Translations under genes and position numbers: made by a program | Shown: positions 9,928-20,235 of the stretch, piece by piece | Layout: each line of letters starts with the position of its first letter | Numbering within the stretch: the first letter of the stretch is position 1 | Assembly: GCA_964016885.1 (NCBI GenBank) | Contig: OZ024741.1 | Coordinates: 33,128,177 to 33,192,176, forward strand | From: Eledone cirrhosa | Taxonomy: Eukaryota > Mollusca > Cephalopoda > Octopoda > Eledonidae | Length of the DNA: 64,000 bases | Direction: 5' to 3' | Notes under the pieces: generated by a model | The model's input: only the letters and a program-made list of their open reading frames with translations | What the model was told of the DNA's origin: nothing | Database searches by the model: none

Positions 9928-10624
9928 TATTTCTTTATTTACCATAAAGGCATAAAAAGAAGGGACAAATACAAAGGGGTAGTTTACATAAAACCGAGTA
10001 AAAAGGGTATAAAATGAAAATAATCGAAAACAACCTCAAAAGAGAGGGGACGTGATGGGGGTTGCACCCCCCCCCCCCCCGAAAAAGTGTGCAATCCTTT
10101 GCCCGGGGAGCACATGGAGAAGGTGCTCCCCTCTCCTTCATTTCTTTACCTACAGGATGGTATACAGAGAAGGCCCATTTACACGAGCCATTCTCGCCAC
10201 TATCACCCACCTTTCATAAAACTGCCTGTGGCCAAGCACCTCTCTCTCCATTCTTATCCTTCTTCCGAAGTGATATCGGAAGAAGTAGACCAGACTATGG
10301 CCAGAGAGAAAGTTGCCTGACCTCAGACCTTTCAATCGTGTCCACCAAACAACCTCTTTCAACATGGCTATTACGCACAGAAAAACCGCCTTTGCTTCCT
10401 TTGTGAAGAGGGGTGGCGGCTTGATTGTCATCACGGACTCGGCGGTCAATCGAATCGGCGCCACCCGTGACAGCAGTCGTTCGGCGTAGTCCCACAGATC
10501 AGCCACGCCCGGACATTGCACCAATGCATGCGCAACGATTTCTTCGTGACGCACGCATCTAGGGCAAATCTTTTTCGAGGGATCCCTGCCCGAGCGCCCG
10601 TGTCTGTAGAGCCTCTCTCGAACG
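9928..10624 (-). mobile_element. Tx1-like LINE, 5'-truncated copy inside (GATA)n
   Basis: The 3' UTR and the last 150 codons of ORF2 match the long elements at 51732 and 57755. The 3' end (on the minus strand, AATAAAGAAATATA then TATC units) and the truncated 5' end at 10624 are both embedded in GATA repeats (9912-9927 and 10626-10643). A G/C homopolymer of 16 bp at about 10065 lies in the 3' UTR. 5' truncation is typical of target-primed reverse transcription. Confidence 0.85.
10150..10623 (-). pseudogene. Tx1-like LINE ORF2 C-terminus
   Basis: The peptide begins at RERLYRHGRSGRDPSKK and includes the zinc-binding segment CPRCVRHEEIVAHALVQCPG, a C-x2-C..H..C knuckle characteristic of the zf-RVT region near the end of LINE RTs. 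It ends at NGPSLYTIL, matching the ends of the other copies. The RT itself is absent by truncation. Reading continues upstream into the GATA tract, so there is no start codon belonging to the element. Confidence 0.85.
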
Positions 10625-10659
10625 GGTAGATAGATAGACAGATATCTGAATATGTATAT
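10625..10659. repeat. (GATA)n tract at LINE 5' junction
   Basis: TAGATAGATAGACAGATAT joins the truncated Tx1-like LINE to the 3' end of the next LINE. Confidence 0.85.
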
Positions 10660-10759
10660 ATATAAATACATTATGTATTATATAACTTTGAAATGTTTTG
10701 ACCAGTATTGGCCCAGGCTATGTCTAACTTAATAGCACCACCTGGCGAAGTCTTTCAAT

Positions 10760-11425
10760 TCAGGATTTGGGCACCATGGCCCATTCGAGAAGAGAATTAC
10801 TGTTTGCGGAGACATATCCGTGTGTGGGTGGTTCGTCCGGGATTACTTGGAAGAATTTGTCCAAAGACTTCTTGAATTTTGTGTGGTCAGTTTCTGTTTT
10901 GACGTGTCCTGGTGTGATGTTGAAGAGAGCAGGGCCAATTGAGGTGAAATAATTGTGCCGTATTGTTGTTATGAGTTGCGATTTAGATTTTTGTTTGGGA
11001 CGGATAGCACGGAGCCCAAGCCTTGGGTGTATTTTGAAGGTGATGCCAACATGATTTTGGCAGTGCTGATGAAACATTTTCCACATCATGCAGATAATAT
11101 AACGCTCACAGCGACGTTGGAGTGAGTAAAGTTTCAGCTTTTCTAGTCGACCCCAGTAGTCAAGATCTGACATGCCATCTATCTTTTTCGTGATTGCCCT
11201 TTTGGGAGCTTCAAGTTTCATGATACTTTGTTTCGTGTGGGGAGACCACAGTGGACAACAGTATTCAAGGTGTGGTCGGGCAAAAGTGGAGAAGAGAAGG
11301 ATAATGGTGTGGGAATCTCTCGACTGGAAGGTTCTGAGGATCCAGGAACACATTCTGAGGGCCATGTCAACTTTGCTGCTTATATGCGTGGCCCAGCTTA
11401 TGTTGCTATCCACGGCTAATCCCAA
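10760..11425 (-). pseudogene. CR1/Jockey-like LINE C-terminal region
   Basis: The frame starts in the post-RT motif LGLAVDSNISWATHI and contains ARPHLEYCCPLWSPH, a well-conserved segment of the connection region in CR1/Jockey group RTs. It runs to YVSANSNSLLEWA. It continues the RT after a frameshift at about 11420. There is no RNase H domain. Confidence 0.8.
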
Positions 11426-12957
11426 GTCTCTGATGTTGTTAGATGCACGAGAGTTTCACCGGAGGGAAGGGAGTACGGGAGTTTCAGAGCATCCTCTTTT
11501 CCAAAGTGGATCAGTTCGAATTTGTCTTCGTTCAGTAACATGTTGTTCTTTTCCGCCCATTGGGTAACAGCCAGTAGGTCTGACTGAAGGCTTATCCGGT
11601 CATCCACGCCATTGATGACCTTTTGGAGCTTGGAATCATCAGCGAAAATTCTAATGTTGCTGTGTTTGATGATGTCAGTGATGTCATTAATATAGATGAT
11701 GAAGAGAAGTGGGCCCAACACAGTGCCTTGTGGGACCCCACTACTGACTTTGGCTGGGCTGGATTTGACTCCTTCGACTACAACATGTTGGGTTCTGTTT
11801 GACAGGAAGCACTTGATCCACTGCAGCAGCTTTCCAGTGACACCAATATTGGACAGCTTTCTCAGTAGAATGTTGTGATCAACCCTGTCAAAGGCCTTGC
11901 TGAAATCAAGGTAGATAACATCAGTGTTGGAACCCTCTCCCAAGGCTCTCAAAATATCATCAAATTGATGCAGTAGCTGCGTCAAGCAATCCCTTCCATT
12001 ACGGAATCCATGCTGGTTGGAGTTCAGCATATTGTTACTCTCAAGGAAGTGAGTCATTCGCGATCTCACCACTCTCTCAAATACCTTAATGATATGAGAG
12101 GTGAGTGAGATTGGACGGTATTTCACGGCAAGGGATTTGTTTCCTTTTTTGAAAACTGGGACAACAGACTGGGATAGAAGGTTTTCTGGCACATATCCAG
12201 CATCCAGTGAGTTCCGCCACGGATTGGCAAGAGGAGATGCAAGTTGGTGTTGACACGCCTTCAAGACACAAGCAAGGAACCTATCGGGACCTACTGCTGA
12301 ATTATGCTTGATTTCCTTTATTGCCGCTAAGACATCAGGGGCGCCAAACGTTATGTCCGATAAGGTGTAATGGGGAGTAACATCGCCGATACAGCCCAGA
12401 TCGGCCATATCAGGATTGCTGAAAACAGAGCAGTATTGTTTCTGCAGTATCTCACCCATGGTTTTAGCATTGTCTTGAAGAGTGCCATTTTCATCAATTA
12501 GAGGGCCAACAGTTGAGCCAGTGATTTTGTGTTTTTTTGCAAATGAAAAGAACACTTTGGGATTGAGTTTGATCTTCTCAATGGCCCAGGCCTCTTCAGC
12601 TCTTCTCTGATTGTTGATGATAGACATCATATTGTTTTGGAGATTATGTTTTTTAATCTCTAGTGATGAAATGGCAGTCAAGTTGATGTGTTGCTGCTGA
12701 CAGTATTTCAGCTTGTTGATTTTTTTGTTAGTTCTCTTAATTTTCCTGATGAGCGTTTTTCTATTTCTAGGGATTCTGCTCTTAGATTTGTTTATAGTTC
12801 TTAATGGGGTGTGTTTTGTACATATGTTTGTAACAGTGTCCACAAATGTCTTCCAGGACTTTTTGATGTTAGTGGGAGTGTGAGTGTGCGTGAAGGACCA
12901 GTCGACATGTGCAAGATCTTGACTGATCGCTTCCCAGTTTGCATTGTGGAAATCCAT
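11416..12957 (-). pseudogene. CR1/Jockey-like LINE reverse transcriptase
   Basis: The open frame of 513 codons carries the RT block with motif A VIYLDFSKAFDRVDH (about 11900), motif B GVPQGTVLGPLLFI (about 11725) and motif C FADDSKL (about 11640). All catalytic Asp residues are retained. The upstream 200 residues are the basic linker between nuclease and RT. It is cut from the nuclease by a one-base shift at about 12960 and from the C-terminus near 11420. Codon positions are otherwise intact, so decay is moderate. Confidence 0.88.
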
Positions 12958-12961
12958 AGCG

Positions 12962-13450
12962 TCAAACGGATGGACAGGAGAGATAACATTGGTTTGTATA
13001 TTCCACTAATCTCAGATCACAGAGAACCATGTCATGATCAGAGAGTAGAGTTTTCTCCACTGCAATATTGTGGATAGTGTCAGTGTGATTGCTGAAAATT
13101 AAGTCTAGGACGTTTTTGTGACACCTCGTTGGTTCGAGCACCAGTTGGGACAGGAAGAAATCATCCATGAAGTCAAGAAGCGATTCCACTGCTTCCCTTT
13201 CAGAGGTTGAGGCAGAAGAACCTGGTGGCAGGCTGTTTGTGGACCAGTCAACTCCGGGGAGGTTGAAGTCCCCCATCATTAATATGTTGTCAGGGTGACA
13301 ATCTTGGATGAAACATTTTATGCTGTTGATGCATTCCTTGAAGCATGGTAGAGGCGTTTGGGGTGGCCTAATGAGCCCGACTACTATTAGGTTGTTGGTT
13401 TGACTGAATACAGTGAATGCTTCGCAGTATCCATTATAAAATATGTTCAT
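12962..13450 (-). pseudogene. CR1/Jockey-like LINE endonuclease, C-terminal half
   Basis: It contains MMGDFNLPGVDW and LLSDHDMVL, the GDFN and SDH motifs of the exonuclease-endonuclease-phosphatase (APE-like) fold used to nick target DNA. The first half of the domain, with its Asn and Glu metal ligands, is lost at the 5' truncation near 13450. Confidence 0.85.
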
Positions 13451-13455
13451 AGCCT

Positions 13456-13506
13456 CTGTTGAGAAAGAATTATGGACATATATATATGGACATATGTATA
13501 TATTAT

Positions 13507-13591
<85 letters not shown>

Positions 13592-13627
13592 AAAGAATAG
13601 AGATGTAACACACAAGTTATGATATAT
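13456..13627. repeat. (TA)n microsatellite with TATGGACA repeats
   Basis: A short TATGGACATATA motif occurs three times, then about 37 TA units end at 13588. Confidence 0.93.
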
Positions 13628-14149
13628 TGGTAAACGGAAAAGAAAATGCTGACAAATTGTTCACAGTGAAAAATAGTTTAATTAGGAATAAGTGAGAATT
13701 AGTAATAGTATTGGTTAGTATTCAGTTTTGGTTTTAAGTTTTACCGGTTGCGCATTTCTAATGCTTTTCAAAAATAATTTTGAGGTAGAGCGTCCGTGAT
13801 GTTTGCTCTAATCTGATTAGTTTTGGAAATTCTACCTGTTTTTATGTTAAAAAAGTGGCTCCAGAGGTATTAAAATAAGTTTTGCGCCAATTCGTGTTGC
13901 AAAAATTCATGTGGTCAAAACAATTTTGATTGGTCGGTAGAGGTCATCTGAATGTTAAAAATTGATTTTGCGCCAAATGTAGGTTTGTGTCGGCTGATTG
14001 AGAAGTCACTGAAAAATAAGTCGTTCAAAACAAATATGTGTGTGTGTGTGTAGTAGTAGTAGTAAAGAGGTTCGTTGTTGTGATAATGGTCACCAGGGAT
14101 GTGTGTGCGAACCGCAGCCCGTTGACAGTTCAAATGCCTATTAAGACAA

Positions 14150-14229
<80 letters not shown>

Positions 14230-14903
14230 CAGAGTAATTCGTTGTAGAGGGATGGTCAGTAGGAATGTGTCTGTAAGTGTGTGGGGGATATTTTAACATG
14301 TTAAAAGATATTTGTCAGCTCTTGTCTTATACGGGGAAGTGTGTGTGTGTGTGTGTGTGTGCGTGTGTGTGTGTATGTCTCTTTGTATGTTAATGTACGC
14401 GTGTGTATGTGTGTGTGTATATATGTGCGTGTGTGCGCATACACGTGTGTGTGTGTGTGTGAGAATGTGTGTGTGTGTGTGGCTGGACCAGTAATTATTT
14501 TTGTGATACTGGTGAGATGGTGTACATTATTCGATATTTTCAGTAAAATCGATTCTCTCAATAGAACATCAAAAACCTTAATAATAAAAGGTGTGAAATG
14601 ATATATAGTATTGGCATAATACCAAGGTGTGTGTGAGTGTGTCCAGATTGTACGTACTGCAAGGGGAATCCATTAGGCCTTTTTTAACATAAAAACAGGT
14701 AGAATTTCCAAAACTAATCAGATCAGAGCAAACATCACGGGCGCTCTATCTCAAAATTATTTTTGAAAAGCATTAGAAATGCGCAACCGGTAAAACTTAA
14801 AACCAAAACTAAATACTAACCAATACTATTACTAATTGTCACTTATTCCTAATTAAACTATTTTTCACTGTGAACAATTTGTCAGCATTTTCTTTTCCGT
14901 TTA

Positions 14904-14910
<7 letters not shown>
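13628..14910. mobile_element. Foldback/MITE-like element with 230-bp inverted ends
   Basis: The left end (13630-13855) begins GGTAAACGGAAAAGAAAATG and is mirrored at 14675-14908, ending at CCGTTTACC. Both ends abut TA-rich sequence, consistent with a TA target. The 820-bp interior has (TG)n tracts, two TTTTGCGCCAA repeats, and no protein-like frame. This fits a non-autonomous DNA transposon or foldback element; no related autonomous copy is in the window. Confidence 0.7.
14033..14500. repeat. (TG)n microsatellite cluster inside the foldback element
   Basis: The longest tract (14152-14228) is about 38 TG units; others lie at 14035-14050, 14338-14375, 14401-14420 and 14445-14481. Cys-Val frames across them are not genes. 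Confidence 0.93.
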
Positions 14911-14955
<45 letters not shown>

Positions 14956-14990
14956 AATAGAAAGATATATATATATATATATTTATATAT
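14911..14990. repeat. (TA)n microsatellite
   Basis: Two TA tracts join the right end of the foldback element to the left end of the nested palindrome. Confidence 0.93.
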
Positions 14991-15046
14991 GAAAGACGTA
15001 AAATAAGAAAATTTTAAAAATTAAAAATTAACTTATTCAAATTTTC

Positions 15047-15128
15047 ACTCCAACTAATTAGTTTCTGTAATGGGATAAATATAGTTACACAATGTAACTA
15101 TCGAGAATTCATTACGTCATCAGGGAGT
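15047..15128 (-). ncRNA. Hammerhead ribozyme-like motif in module P, copy 1
   Basis: On the minus strand stem I is ACTCC with GGAGT (5 bp). The CTGATGA box lies at 15123-15117. A long stem II has an outer GTAATG/CATTAC helix and an inner ATAGTTACA/TGTAACTAT helix. GAAA is followed by stem III CTAATTAG and the cleavage dinucleotide TT. All core positions match the family consensus. Confidence 0.75.
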
Positions 15129-15583
15129 CTATTCTCAGCTAAGTTCCCAGGCAATGCGCGGACACTAGGAACCCATATCAAAATAATAATTCAGTGGATG
15201 TAATAAGCTAGCAGTGGATGTAATAAGCATAGCACTGAAAAAGTTCACTGCTTCTGGTCAGTGGTGAATTCTAAAGAATCAATCACGTGACACTGAGGTT
15301 AGTCAGTTAGGAGTGGGGTGGTATTATGACAACAGCCTACTACTACTACTATGAATTAGCAGTAGATTTAGCAAGTTTGCTCAACAAATAATTTGGAGAT
15401 AAATATAGAGAATTAATACATCTACAAACATATGCGTACAGATGTACACTAATTCTAGTAAATATATAAGTTATGTCAAAGTACCTAGGTAGTTCAATGC
15501 AGGGGGATGCAGAACAATTATATGAAAGACGTAAAATAAAAAAATTTTAAAAATTTAAAATTAACTTACTTACTAAAATTTTC

Positions 15584-15665
15584 ACTCCAACTAATTAGTT
15601 TCTGTAATGGGATAAATATAGTTACACAATGTAACTATCGAGAATTCATTACCTCATGAGGGAGT
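15584..15665 (-). ncRNA. Hammerhead-like motif, copy 2, core damaged
   Basis: It is nearly identical to copy 1 in stems I, II and III, but CTGATGA reads CTCATGA and the next bases change from CG to GG. The mutated G is an invariant core base, so this copy should be inactive. It is a natural negative control for copies 1 and 3. Confidence 0.6.
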
Positions 15666-16199
15666 CTATTCTCAGCTAAGTTCCCAGGCAATGCGCGGAC
15701 ACTAGGAACCCATATAAAAATAATAAATCAGTGGATGTAATAAGCTAGCGGGGACTAAGTAAGTTAATTTATAATTTTTAAAATTTTCTTATTTTACGTC
15801 TTTCATATAATTGTTCTGCATCCCCCTGCATTGAACCACTTAGGTACTTTGACATAACTTATATATTTACTAGTATTAGTGTACATCTGTACGCATATCT
15901 TTGTAGATGTATTAATTTTGTATATTTATCTCCAAATGATTTGTTGAGCAAACTTGCCAAATCTACTGCTAATTCATATTAGTAGTAGTAGGCTCTTGTC
16001 ATAATACCACCCCACTCCTAACTGACTAACCTCAGTGTCACGTGATTGATTCTTTAGAATTCACCACTGACCAGAAGCAGTGAACTTTTTCAGTGCTATG
16101 CTTATTACATCCACTGCTAGCTTATTACATCCACTGAATTATTATTTTTATATGGGTTCCTAGTGTCCGCGCATTGCCTGGGAACTTAGCTGAGAATAG

Positions 16200-16281
16200 A
16201 CTCCCTGATGACGTAATGAATTCTCGATAGTTACATTGTGTAACTATATTTATCCCATTACAGAAACTAATTAGTTGGAGT
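16200..16281 (+). ncRNA. Hammerhead ribozyme-like motif in module P, inverted copy 3
   Basis: Stem I ACTCC at 16200-16204 pairs with GGAGT at 16277-16281. The core is CTGATGA at 16205-16211 and GAAA at 16263-16266, with stem III CTAATTAG and UH equal to TT at 16275-16276. It is the mirror image of copy 1, with the core intact. Confidence 0.75.
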
Positions 16282-16487
16282 GAAAATTTTAGTAAGTAAG
16301 TTAATTTTTAATTTTTACAATTTTCTTATTTTACGTCTTAAATATAATTGTTCTGCATCCCCCTGCATTGAACCACCTAGGTACTTTGACATAACTTATA
16401 TATTTACTAGTATTAGTGTACATCTGTACGCATATGTTGGTAGATGTATTAATTCTCTATATTTATATATATATATATATACATATA

Positions 16488-16550
16488 TTGTTATATTTGG
16501 GGAGGGTTATATTGCCAAATAATAACAAAACACACTCAATATTTGGTTAT
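16488..16550 (-). mobile_element. PLE-A-like terminal fragment
   Basis: TTGTTATATTTGGGGAGGGT followed by ATTGCCAAATAATAACAAAA resembles the PLE-A end at 3689-3735 with substitutions. Only about 60 bp remain, between TA tracts. Confidence 0.55.
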
Positions 16551-16787
16551 ATGCATATATATATATATATATATATACATAGAAAATATATATGTATAGA
16601 TACAATTATGCATAAATATTTGTATGTACATATATATTCATATAAATATAGATCTAAACAATTATTTATATATATATATATATGCATATATATGTATATA
16701 AATTTAAACAAAAATACACATCACTCACACACACACATATATATATATATTGACATGCTTATATATATAAAATTATATTCACACACA

Positions 16788-16840
<53 letters not shown>

Positions 16841-16845
16841 CAGAG
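16551..16845. repeat. TA-rich microsatellite cluster
   Basis: Several short (TA)n tracts are interspersed with ATACATA and CACACA motifs; the longest is at about 16793-16840. Confidence 0.9.
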
Positions 16846-17044
16846 GGCTAAGGCTCACCACTTTCTTTATTCTTATACACCTGATCACTTTAAATTCGAC
16901 CAATCTAGATTGGTACGGTGTATTATTGGTTGTGTCATACGGTCCAATAAACCTTTGTTAGCAATATTAAGTTCTCAACGCTTTTGTATATCTCCCATTC
17001 CATTTATGGGAACAGCTAGATGATGTAAAACGTAGCATTTGTAT
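16846..17044. other. Unassigned sequence
   Basis: About 200 bp starting CAGAGGGCTAAGGCTCACCA precede the PLE-B unit. I do not recognise it; it could be the outer part of that element's terminal repeat. Confidence 0.35.
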
Positions 17045-17078
17045 CAAAATAAAGATCCGAAGGCATGGTAAAAATTTC

Positions 17079-17176
17079 CAATCATTTTAATCACGACACA
17101 TGTTTCAATAAGAGATAGATTGATCGTGCGGCCATGATCGATTATCACTGACCTCGTCAGGTGAAAATGAATTGTC
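17079..17176 (-). ncRNA. Hammerhead ribozyme-like motif, PLE-B left repeat
   Basis: The CTGACGA box is at 17160-17154 (minus strand). Stem I pairs CAATTCATTTTCAC with GTGATTAAAATGATTG through CAC/GTG, a 3-nt bulge and a TTTT/AAAA helix. Stem II is long, built on GATCG and GATA pairings with two mismatches near its base. GAAA is followed by stem III CATGTG and the cleavage dinucleotide TC. Wobble pairs at the stem II base make activity less certain. Confidence 0.6.
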
Positions 17177-17227
17177 TTCAAATCCTTGATATAAGGGAGA
17201 AAATGTAACGATGTCCACTCCGAGACA

Positions 17228-17864
17228 GTCGAGGAAGTAGAGGGCCCACCAGATCCGTCACCTGGGCCGAGTCCGTGGATCCTATGGTGATGTCGAAATT
17301 GTCCGACCAATCTCTCCTAGTCCACAAGTCCCCGTTGAACTCAATTAAGGTTTTCCTAGCTAGGAGAATAATGTTAATTTCTTCAGATGTAAGGTCGGTG
17401 TGTAAACTACCAAAGTTTAGGGCCTTACCTAGAAGAGTTGGGGAGATCGAAGAGTAGTAGTTAGAGATATCGAACTGTATAAACTTAGTGCTTTTCTTAT
17501 TCTGCGATTTCTCAAACCAGTTAATTACCTCACTAGTTCCTGGCCATAATTTAAGCTTCGATCTCCTAACTAGAGTGGGGATTATTTTATCAAGGATGTT
17601 TTTACTCACGATTCCTATGTCCGACTTCGAAGGGGCTATCAGCCTGACAAGTCTTGATGATTCAAAGTTTAATTTGTGGTCTTTCAATAAAATCCTCGGA
17701 ATTCCAGGATGCAAGGGCTCAGTTTTATCTTCAATACCCAGTTTAGTTATGACGCTATTGGCCTCCGTGTTGATTAAATCCAGGCCTGTGTAGTTTTCCT
17801 GTAGCTTTTTTTTTTTTTTAATTTTATTTCTGTGTTGGGTAACACACCTCCACCACTCAAACAC
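17228..17864 (-). pseudogene. PLE-B reverse transcriptase fragment
   Basis: It contains PRILLKDHKLNFESSRLVRL, the conserved PLE block before motif A. Motif A follows as FIQFDISNYYSSI with its Asp, then motif B as DITIGSTDSAQVTDLVGP. Motif C and everything after it are missing, because the sequence runs into the 165-bp repeat after DLVGPLL. A Lys-rich run at the N-terminus comes from an A/T homopolymer. Compare the fragment at 41108, which begins at motif B of the same family, and the one at 49689, which begins after motif C. Confidence 0.82.
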
Positions 17865-18576
17865 CTATCCTAAAAGCCCAAGGGTCCATATGACGGGAAA
17901 AAGCACATACTGACACCTTAACTCAAATACCCAACCCTACACAGAGCCCCTTGGTGGTCTACATGACGGTGTCTTGCGCGCACAGATTTGGGGACTCAGA
18001 TTCTCAATGCGACAACGCCACATACAGAGTTCGATATGAGCTGACTACTTGCTCTTCACATGGATGTGTATATACCAAAACATCCACTTTTTTAGACGAT
18101 ATGGATGTGTATATACCAAAACATCCACTATTTACAATCGATACACGTATAGCAGAACATTGAACTGAATTTACTTGCGTGTGTATAGGGTTGCGGTTAA
18201 CCCAATGTCTCCAATTTACATCGTCAAATTGAGATTTGACCAATATAACATTTGTTGTTTTGTAAACTAACTTTCGGTGAATACTATGTTGGTATGTATA
18301 TATTTTTTTTTTCTTTGACCTCGCGTCGGTGTGTGAGTATGTGTGTACTCACTCACACTGACTGTGACCGACTGTAATTCTAAAGATTTGATGTTGAGAT
18401 TAGACTCTGTCCAGCGTCTTTTACAGCTATTGAGAGATAGAGACTTGATAGTTTTATGACCCCAACCGAGGACGATAGCAGTGGGCGTGTTTTGGCTGCT
18501 TAATCTTCATATGGGGGACAAAACTCTAGTGAGTGAACATCGTTAAATTTTCTCCCTCATATCAAGAATTTGAAGA

Positions 18577-18672
18577 CAATTCATTTTCACCTGACGAGGT
18601 CAGTGATAATCGATCATGGCCGCACGATCGATCTATCTCTTATTGAAACATGTGTCGCGATTAAAATGATTG
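18577..18672 (+). ncRNA. Hammerhead ribozyme-like motif, PLE-B right repeat
   Basis: Mirror of the left motif: CTGACGA at 18591-18597, GAAA at 18645-18648, CATGTG stem III and TC at 18655-18656. Stem I has one C-A mismatch next to the core (CAC against GCG) where the left copy pairs perfectly, so this copy looks slightly more decayed. Confidence 0.55.
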
Positions 18673-18698
18673 GAAATTTATACCATGCCTTCGGATCT

Positions 18699-18708
<10 letters not shown>

Positions 18709-18743
<35 letters not shown>

Positions 18744-18757
18744 ATAATATAATGTAA
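18709..18757. repeat. (TA)n microsatellite
   Basis: About 16 TA units directly follow the right PLE-B repeat. Confidence 0.9.
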
Positions 18758-18880
18758 TTGTTTCTACTTTAGGCACAATGCCAGCAGTTACTCAGTACAT
18801 TACTGGTACTTTATTTTATCGACCCCGTAAGGATGAAAGGCAAAGTTAACCTCGGCGGGATTTGAACTCAGAATGACAAG
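18758..18880 (-). mobile_element. tRNA-derived SINE (OK/SK-like), truncated at the tRNA head
   Basis: The body and B box (GAGTTCAAATCCCG on the minus strand) match the full copies, but the sequence leaves the family 13 bp past the B box. The A-box end, which is the 5' end, is therefore missing. Confidence 0.8.
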
Positions 18881-19239
18881 GGTCAATATAATATAAGTGA
18901 ATGAACAAAAGCATCAACTGCCTCTTTTGCTACCCGCTTAGTATCTAAGGGTGGTATTGCAGGAAATAGAGCTTAGGCTGTACGATGGTTTAGAAGAAGT
19001 CACTGGAAAGATGTATATGAGACAACACAGCATAGTAACAGGGGACAACAAATTAGTGTCGTTTAATTGATAACATATATAGTGACGATAGTAACGCCAG
19101 AAGTAGAGAAATATAAATATACTCTGGTCAACTTACTTTCATCGAAAGAGTTTGTGTATATGTGAGAGTGAAAGAGAAAAAGAGAGAAAGAGAGAGAGAG
19201 AGAAAGAGTGAGAGAGAGTGTGTGTGTGTGTATTTTCAT
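18881..19239. other. Unassigned sequence with a GA-rich tract
   Basis: No gene is recognised. 19155-19230 is GAGA-rich and ends in a short (TG)n adjoining the PLE-A copy. Confidence 0.4.
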
Positions 19240-20055
19240 TTTGTCCTTAATTGTAAGTTGTGATGTTCCACTCATATTTTCTATTTAATTTTGGTTGTAA
19301 TTCTTTTATGTTTATTGCCTCCTCTGTGATTTGTCTAAACATTGCGTCTTTTCTGTGTGTAGATTCTATTTTTATTTCTATGTTCTCTAATTTACCCTTA
19401 TGTTCTATTTTAGCATGTTGGTAGATTACAGATGATTCTTTACTATCTTGAAGGTCTCGCCAGTGTTCATTTATCCGTTCCCCTACACTACGAGCTGTCT
19501 CACCTATGTACACTATATTTTTGTCTCTACATTGTCCTTCAGTACATCTTATGCTATACACTACATTTCTAGTTTTACAGTTAATATGGGGGCTTATTTA
19601 AGCACAAAATGAAAACACACACACACATAGAACAAACAACCAACCGGTAACATGTAAATAAACAAATAAATAAACAAATATAAACACACACAGACACCCG
19701 GATGTGGCGCATGCGCAGACTGAGCACACAACACACACACAGAAACAAAATGGCGTAGGACAGAACAAAGGAGAGGCACAAAAACAGAGAAAAGAATCCC
19801 CAGTCACTGAAGAGGTCACAGAATGTGTGACGAAAGAACTTTGACAATATATATAAACAACTATCTGGTTGTGGAACCAACCAACCAACCAGAAATTTAT
19901 AAATTCCTAAATTTATAAATTTATTATAATAAATTGAAGTGAAAGCAACTGGTGCGTGTGTTTCTTATTGGTAACATGACCCTCCCAAAGTATAACAATA
20001 TCGGTTTCAACACACGATTTCAGATAAAGAATCTTGCTAAACAAATTCAGAAACG
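19240..20055 (-). mobile_element. PLE-A second copy, truncated and internally inverted
   Basis: 19240-19595 on the minus strand matches the nuclease end of PLE-A (6807-7152). 19600-20055 on the plus strand matches the same element's 3' UTR and terminal repeat (7153-7561 plus outer sequence). The two parts of one element therefore face each other across a junction at about 19597. This head-to-head layout is typical of Penelope-like insertions where the 5' end carries an inverted piece. The outer end (CACACGATTTCAGATAAAGA) matches 3640-3690. Confidence 0.8.
19247..19561 (-). pseudogene. PLE-A GIY-YIG endonuclease, truncated copy
   Basis: The 104-codon frame starts at the GIY-half motif YSIRC, includes IVYIGETARSV and GERINEHW, and ends EWNITTYN, differing from the first copy at only a few residues. 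The RT and zinc-knuckle linker are missing. It is open, but has no native start. Confidence 0.85.

Positions 20056-20232
<177 letters not shown>

Positions 20233-20235
<3 letters not shown>

Larger units (their letters stand above)
10660..13455 (-). mobile_element. CR1/Jockey-like LINE, 5'-truncated and frameshifted
   Basis: It carries, from 5' to 3' on the minus strand, the C-terminal half of an AP-like endonuclease, a complete-looking reverse transcriptase and a C-terminal extension. The AT-rich 3' end lies near 10660. The three parts are in different frames, separated by single-base shifts near 12960 and 11420. The N-terminal half of the nuclease and any ORF1 are missing at a break beside a (TA)n tract. 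The clade call (CR1/L2/Jockey group) rests on RT motif style and is not resolved further. Confidence 0.8.
14991..16470. repeat. Nested palindromic repeat with three hammerhead copies
   Basis: Two modules can be recognised: P (about 225 bp, starts GAAAGACGTAAAATA) and Q (about 300 bp, from ATAGCACTGAAAAAGTT to GCAGAACAATTATAT). The order is P, Q, P, then inverted: a short piece of P, Q, P and part of Q. The whole folds on itself around about 15760. Each full P carries a hammerhead-like motif. The boundary GAAAGACGTAAAATA/GCAGAACAATT recurs at every module junction, so the repeat unit is probably P+Q in tandem, as expected of a hammerhead-processed tandem transcript. No protein-like ORF is present. 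Confidence 0.85.
17045..18708 (-). mobile_element. PLE type B fragment between divergent hammerhead repeats
   Basis: A 165-bp repeat lies at 17045-17215 and, inverted, at 18537-18708. Between them, on the minus strand, is a reverse transcriptase fragment of a Penelope-like family different from PLE-A. The RT stops abruptly inside the left repeat. Each repeat has a hammerhead core, as known for pseudo-LTRs of Penelope-like elements, but here the two are inverted rather than direct. The region 17870-18536 between RT start and right repeat has no ORF. It contains a 40-bp tandem duplication (ATGGATGTGTATATACCAAA) at 18059-18130. Confidence 0.75.
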
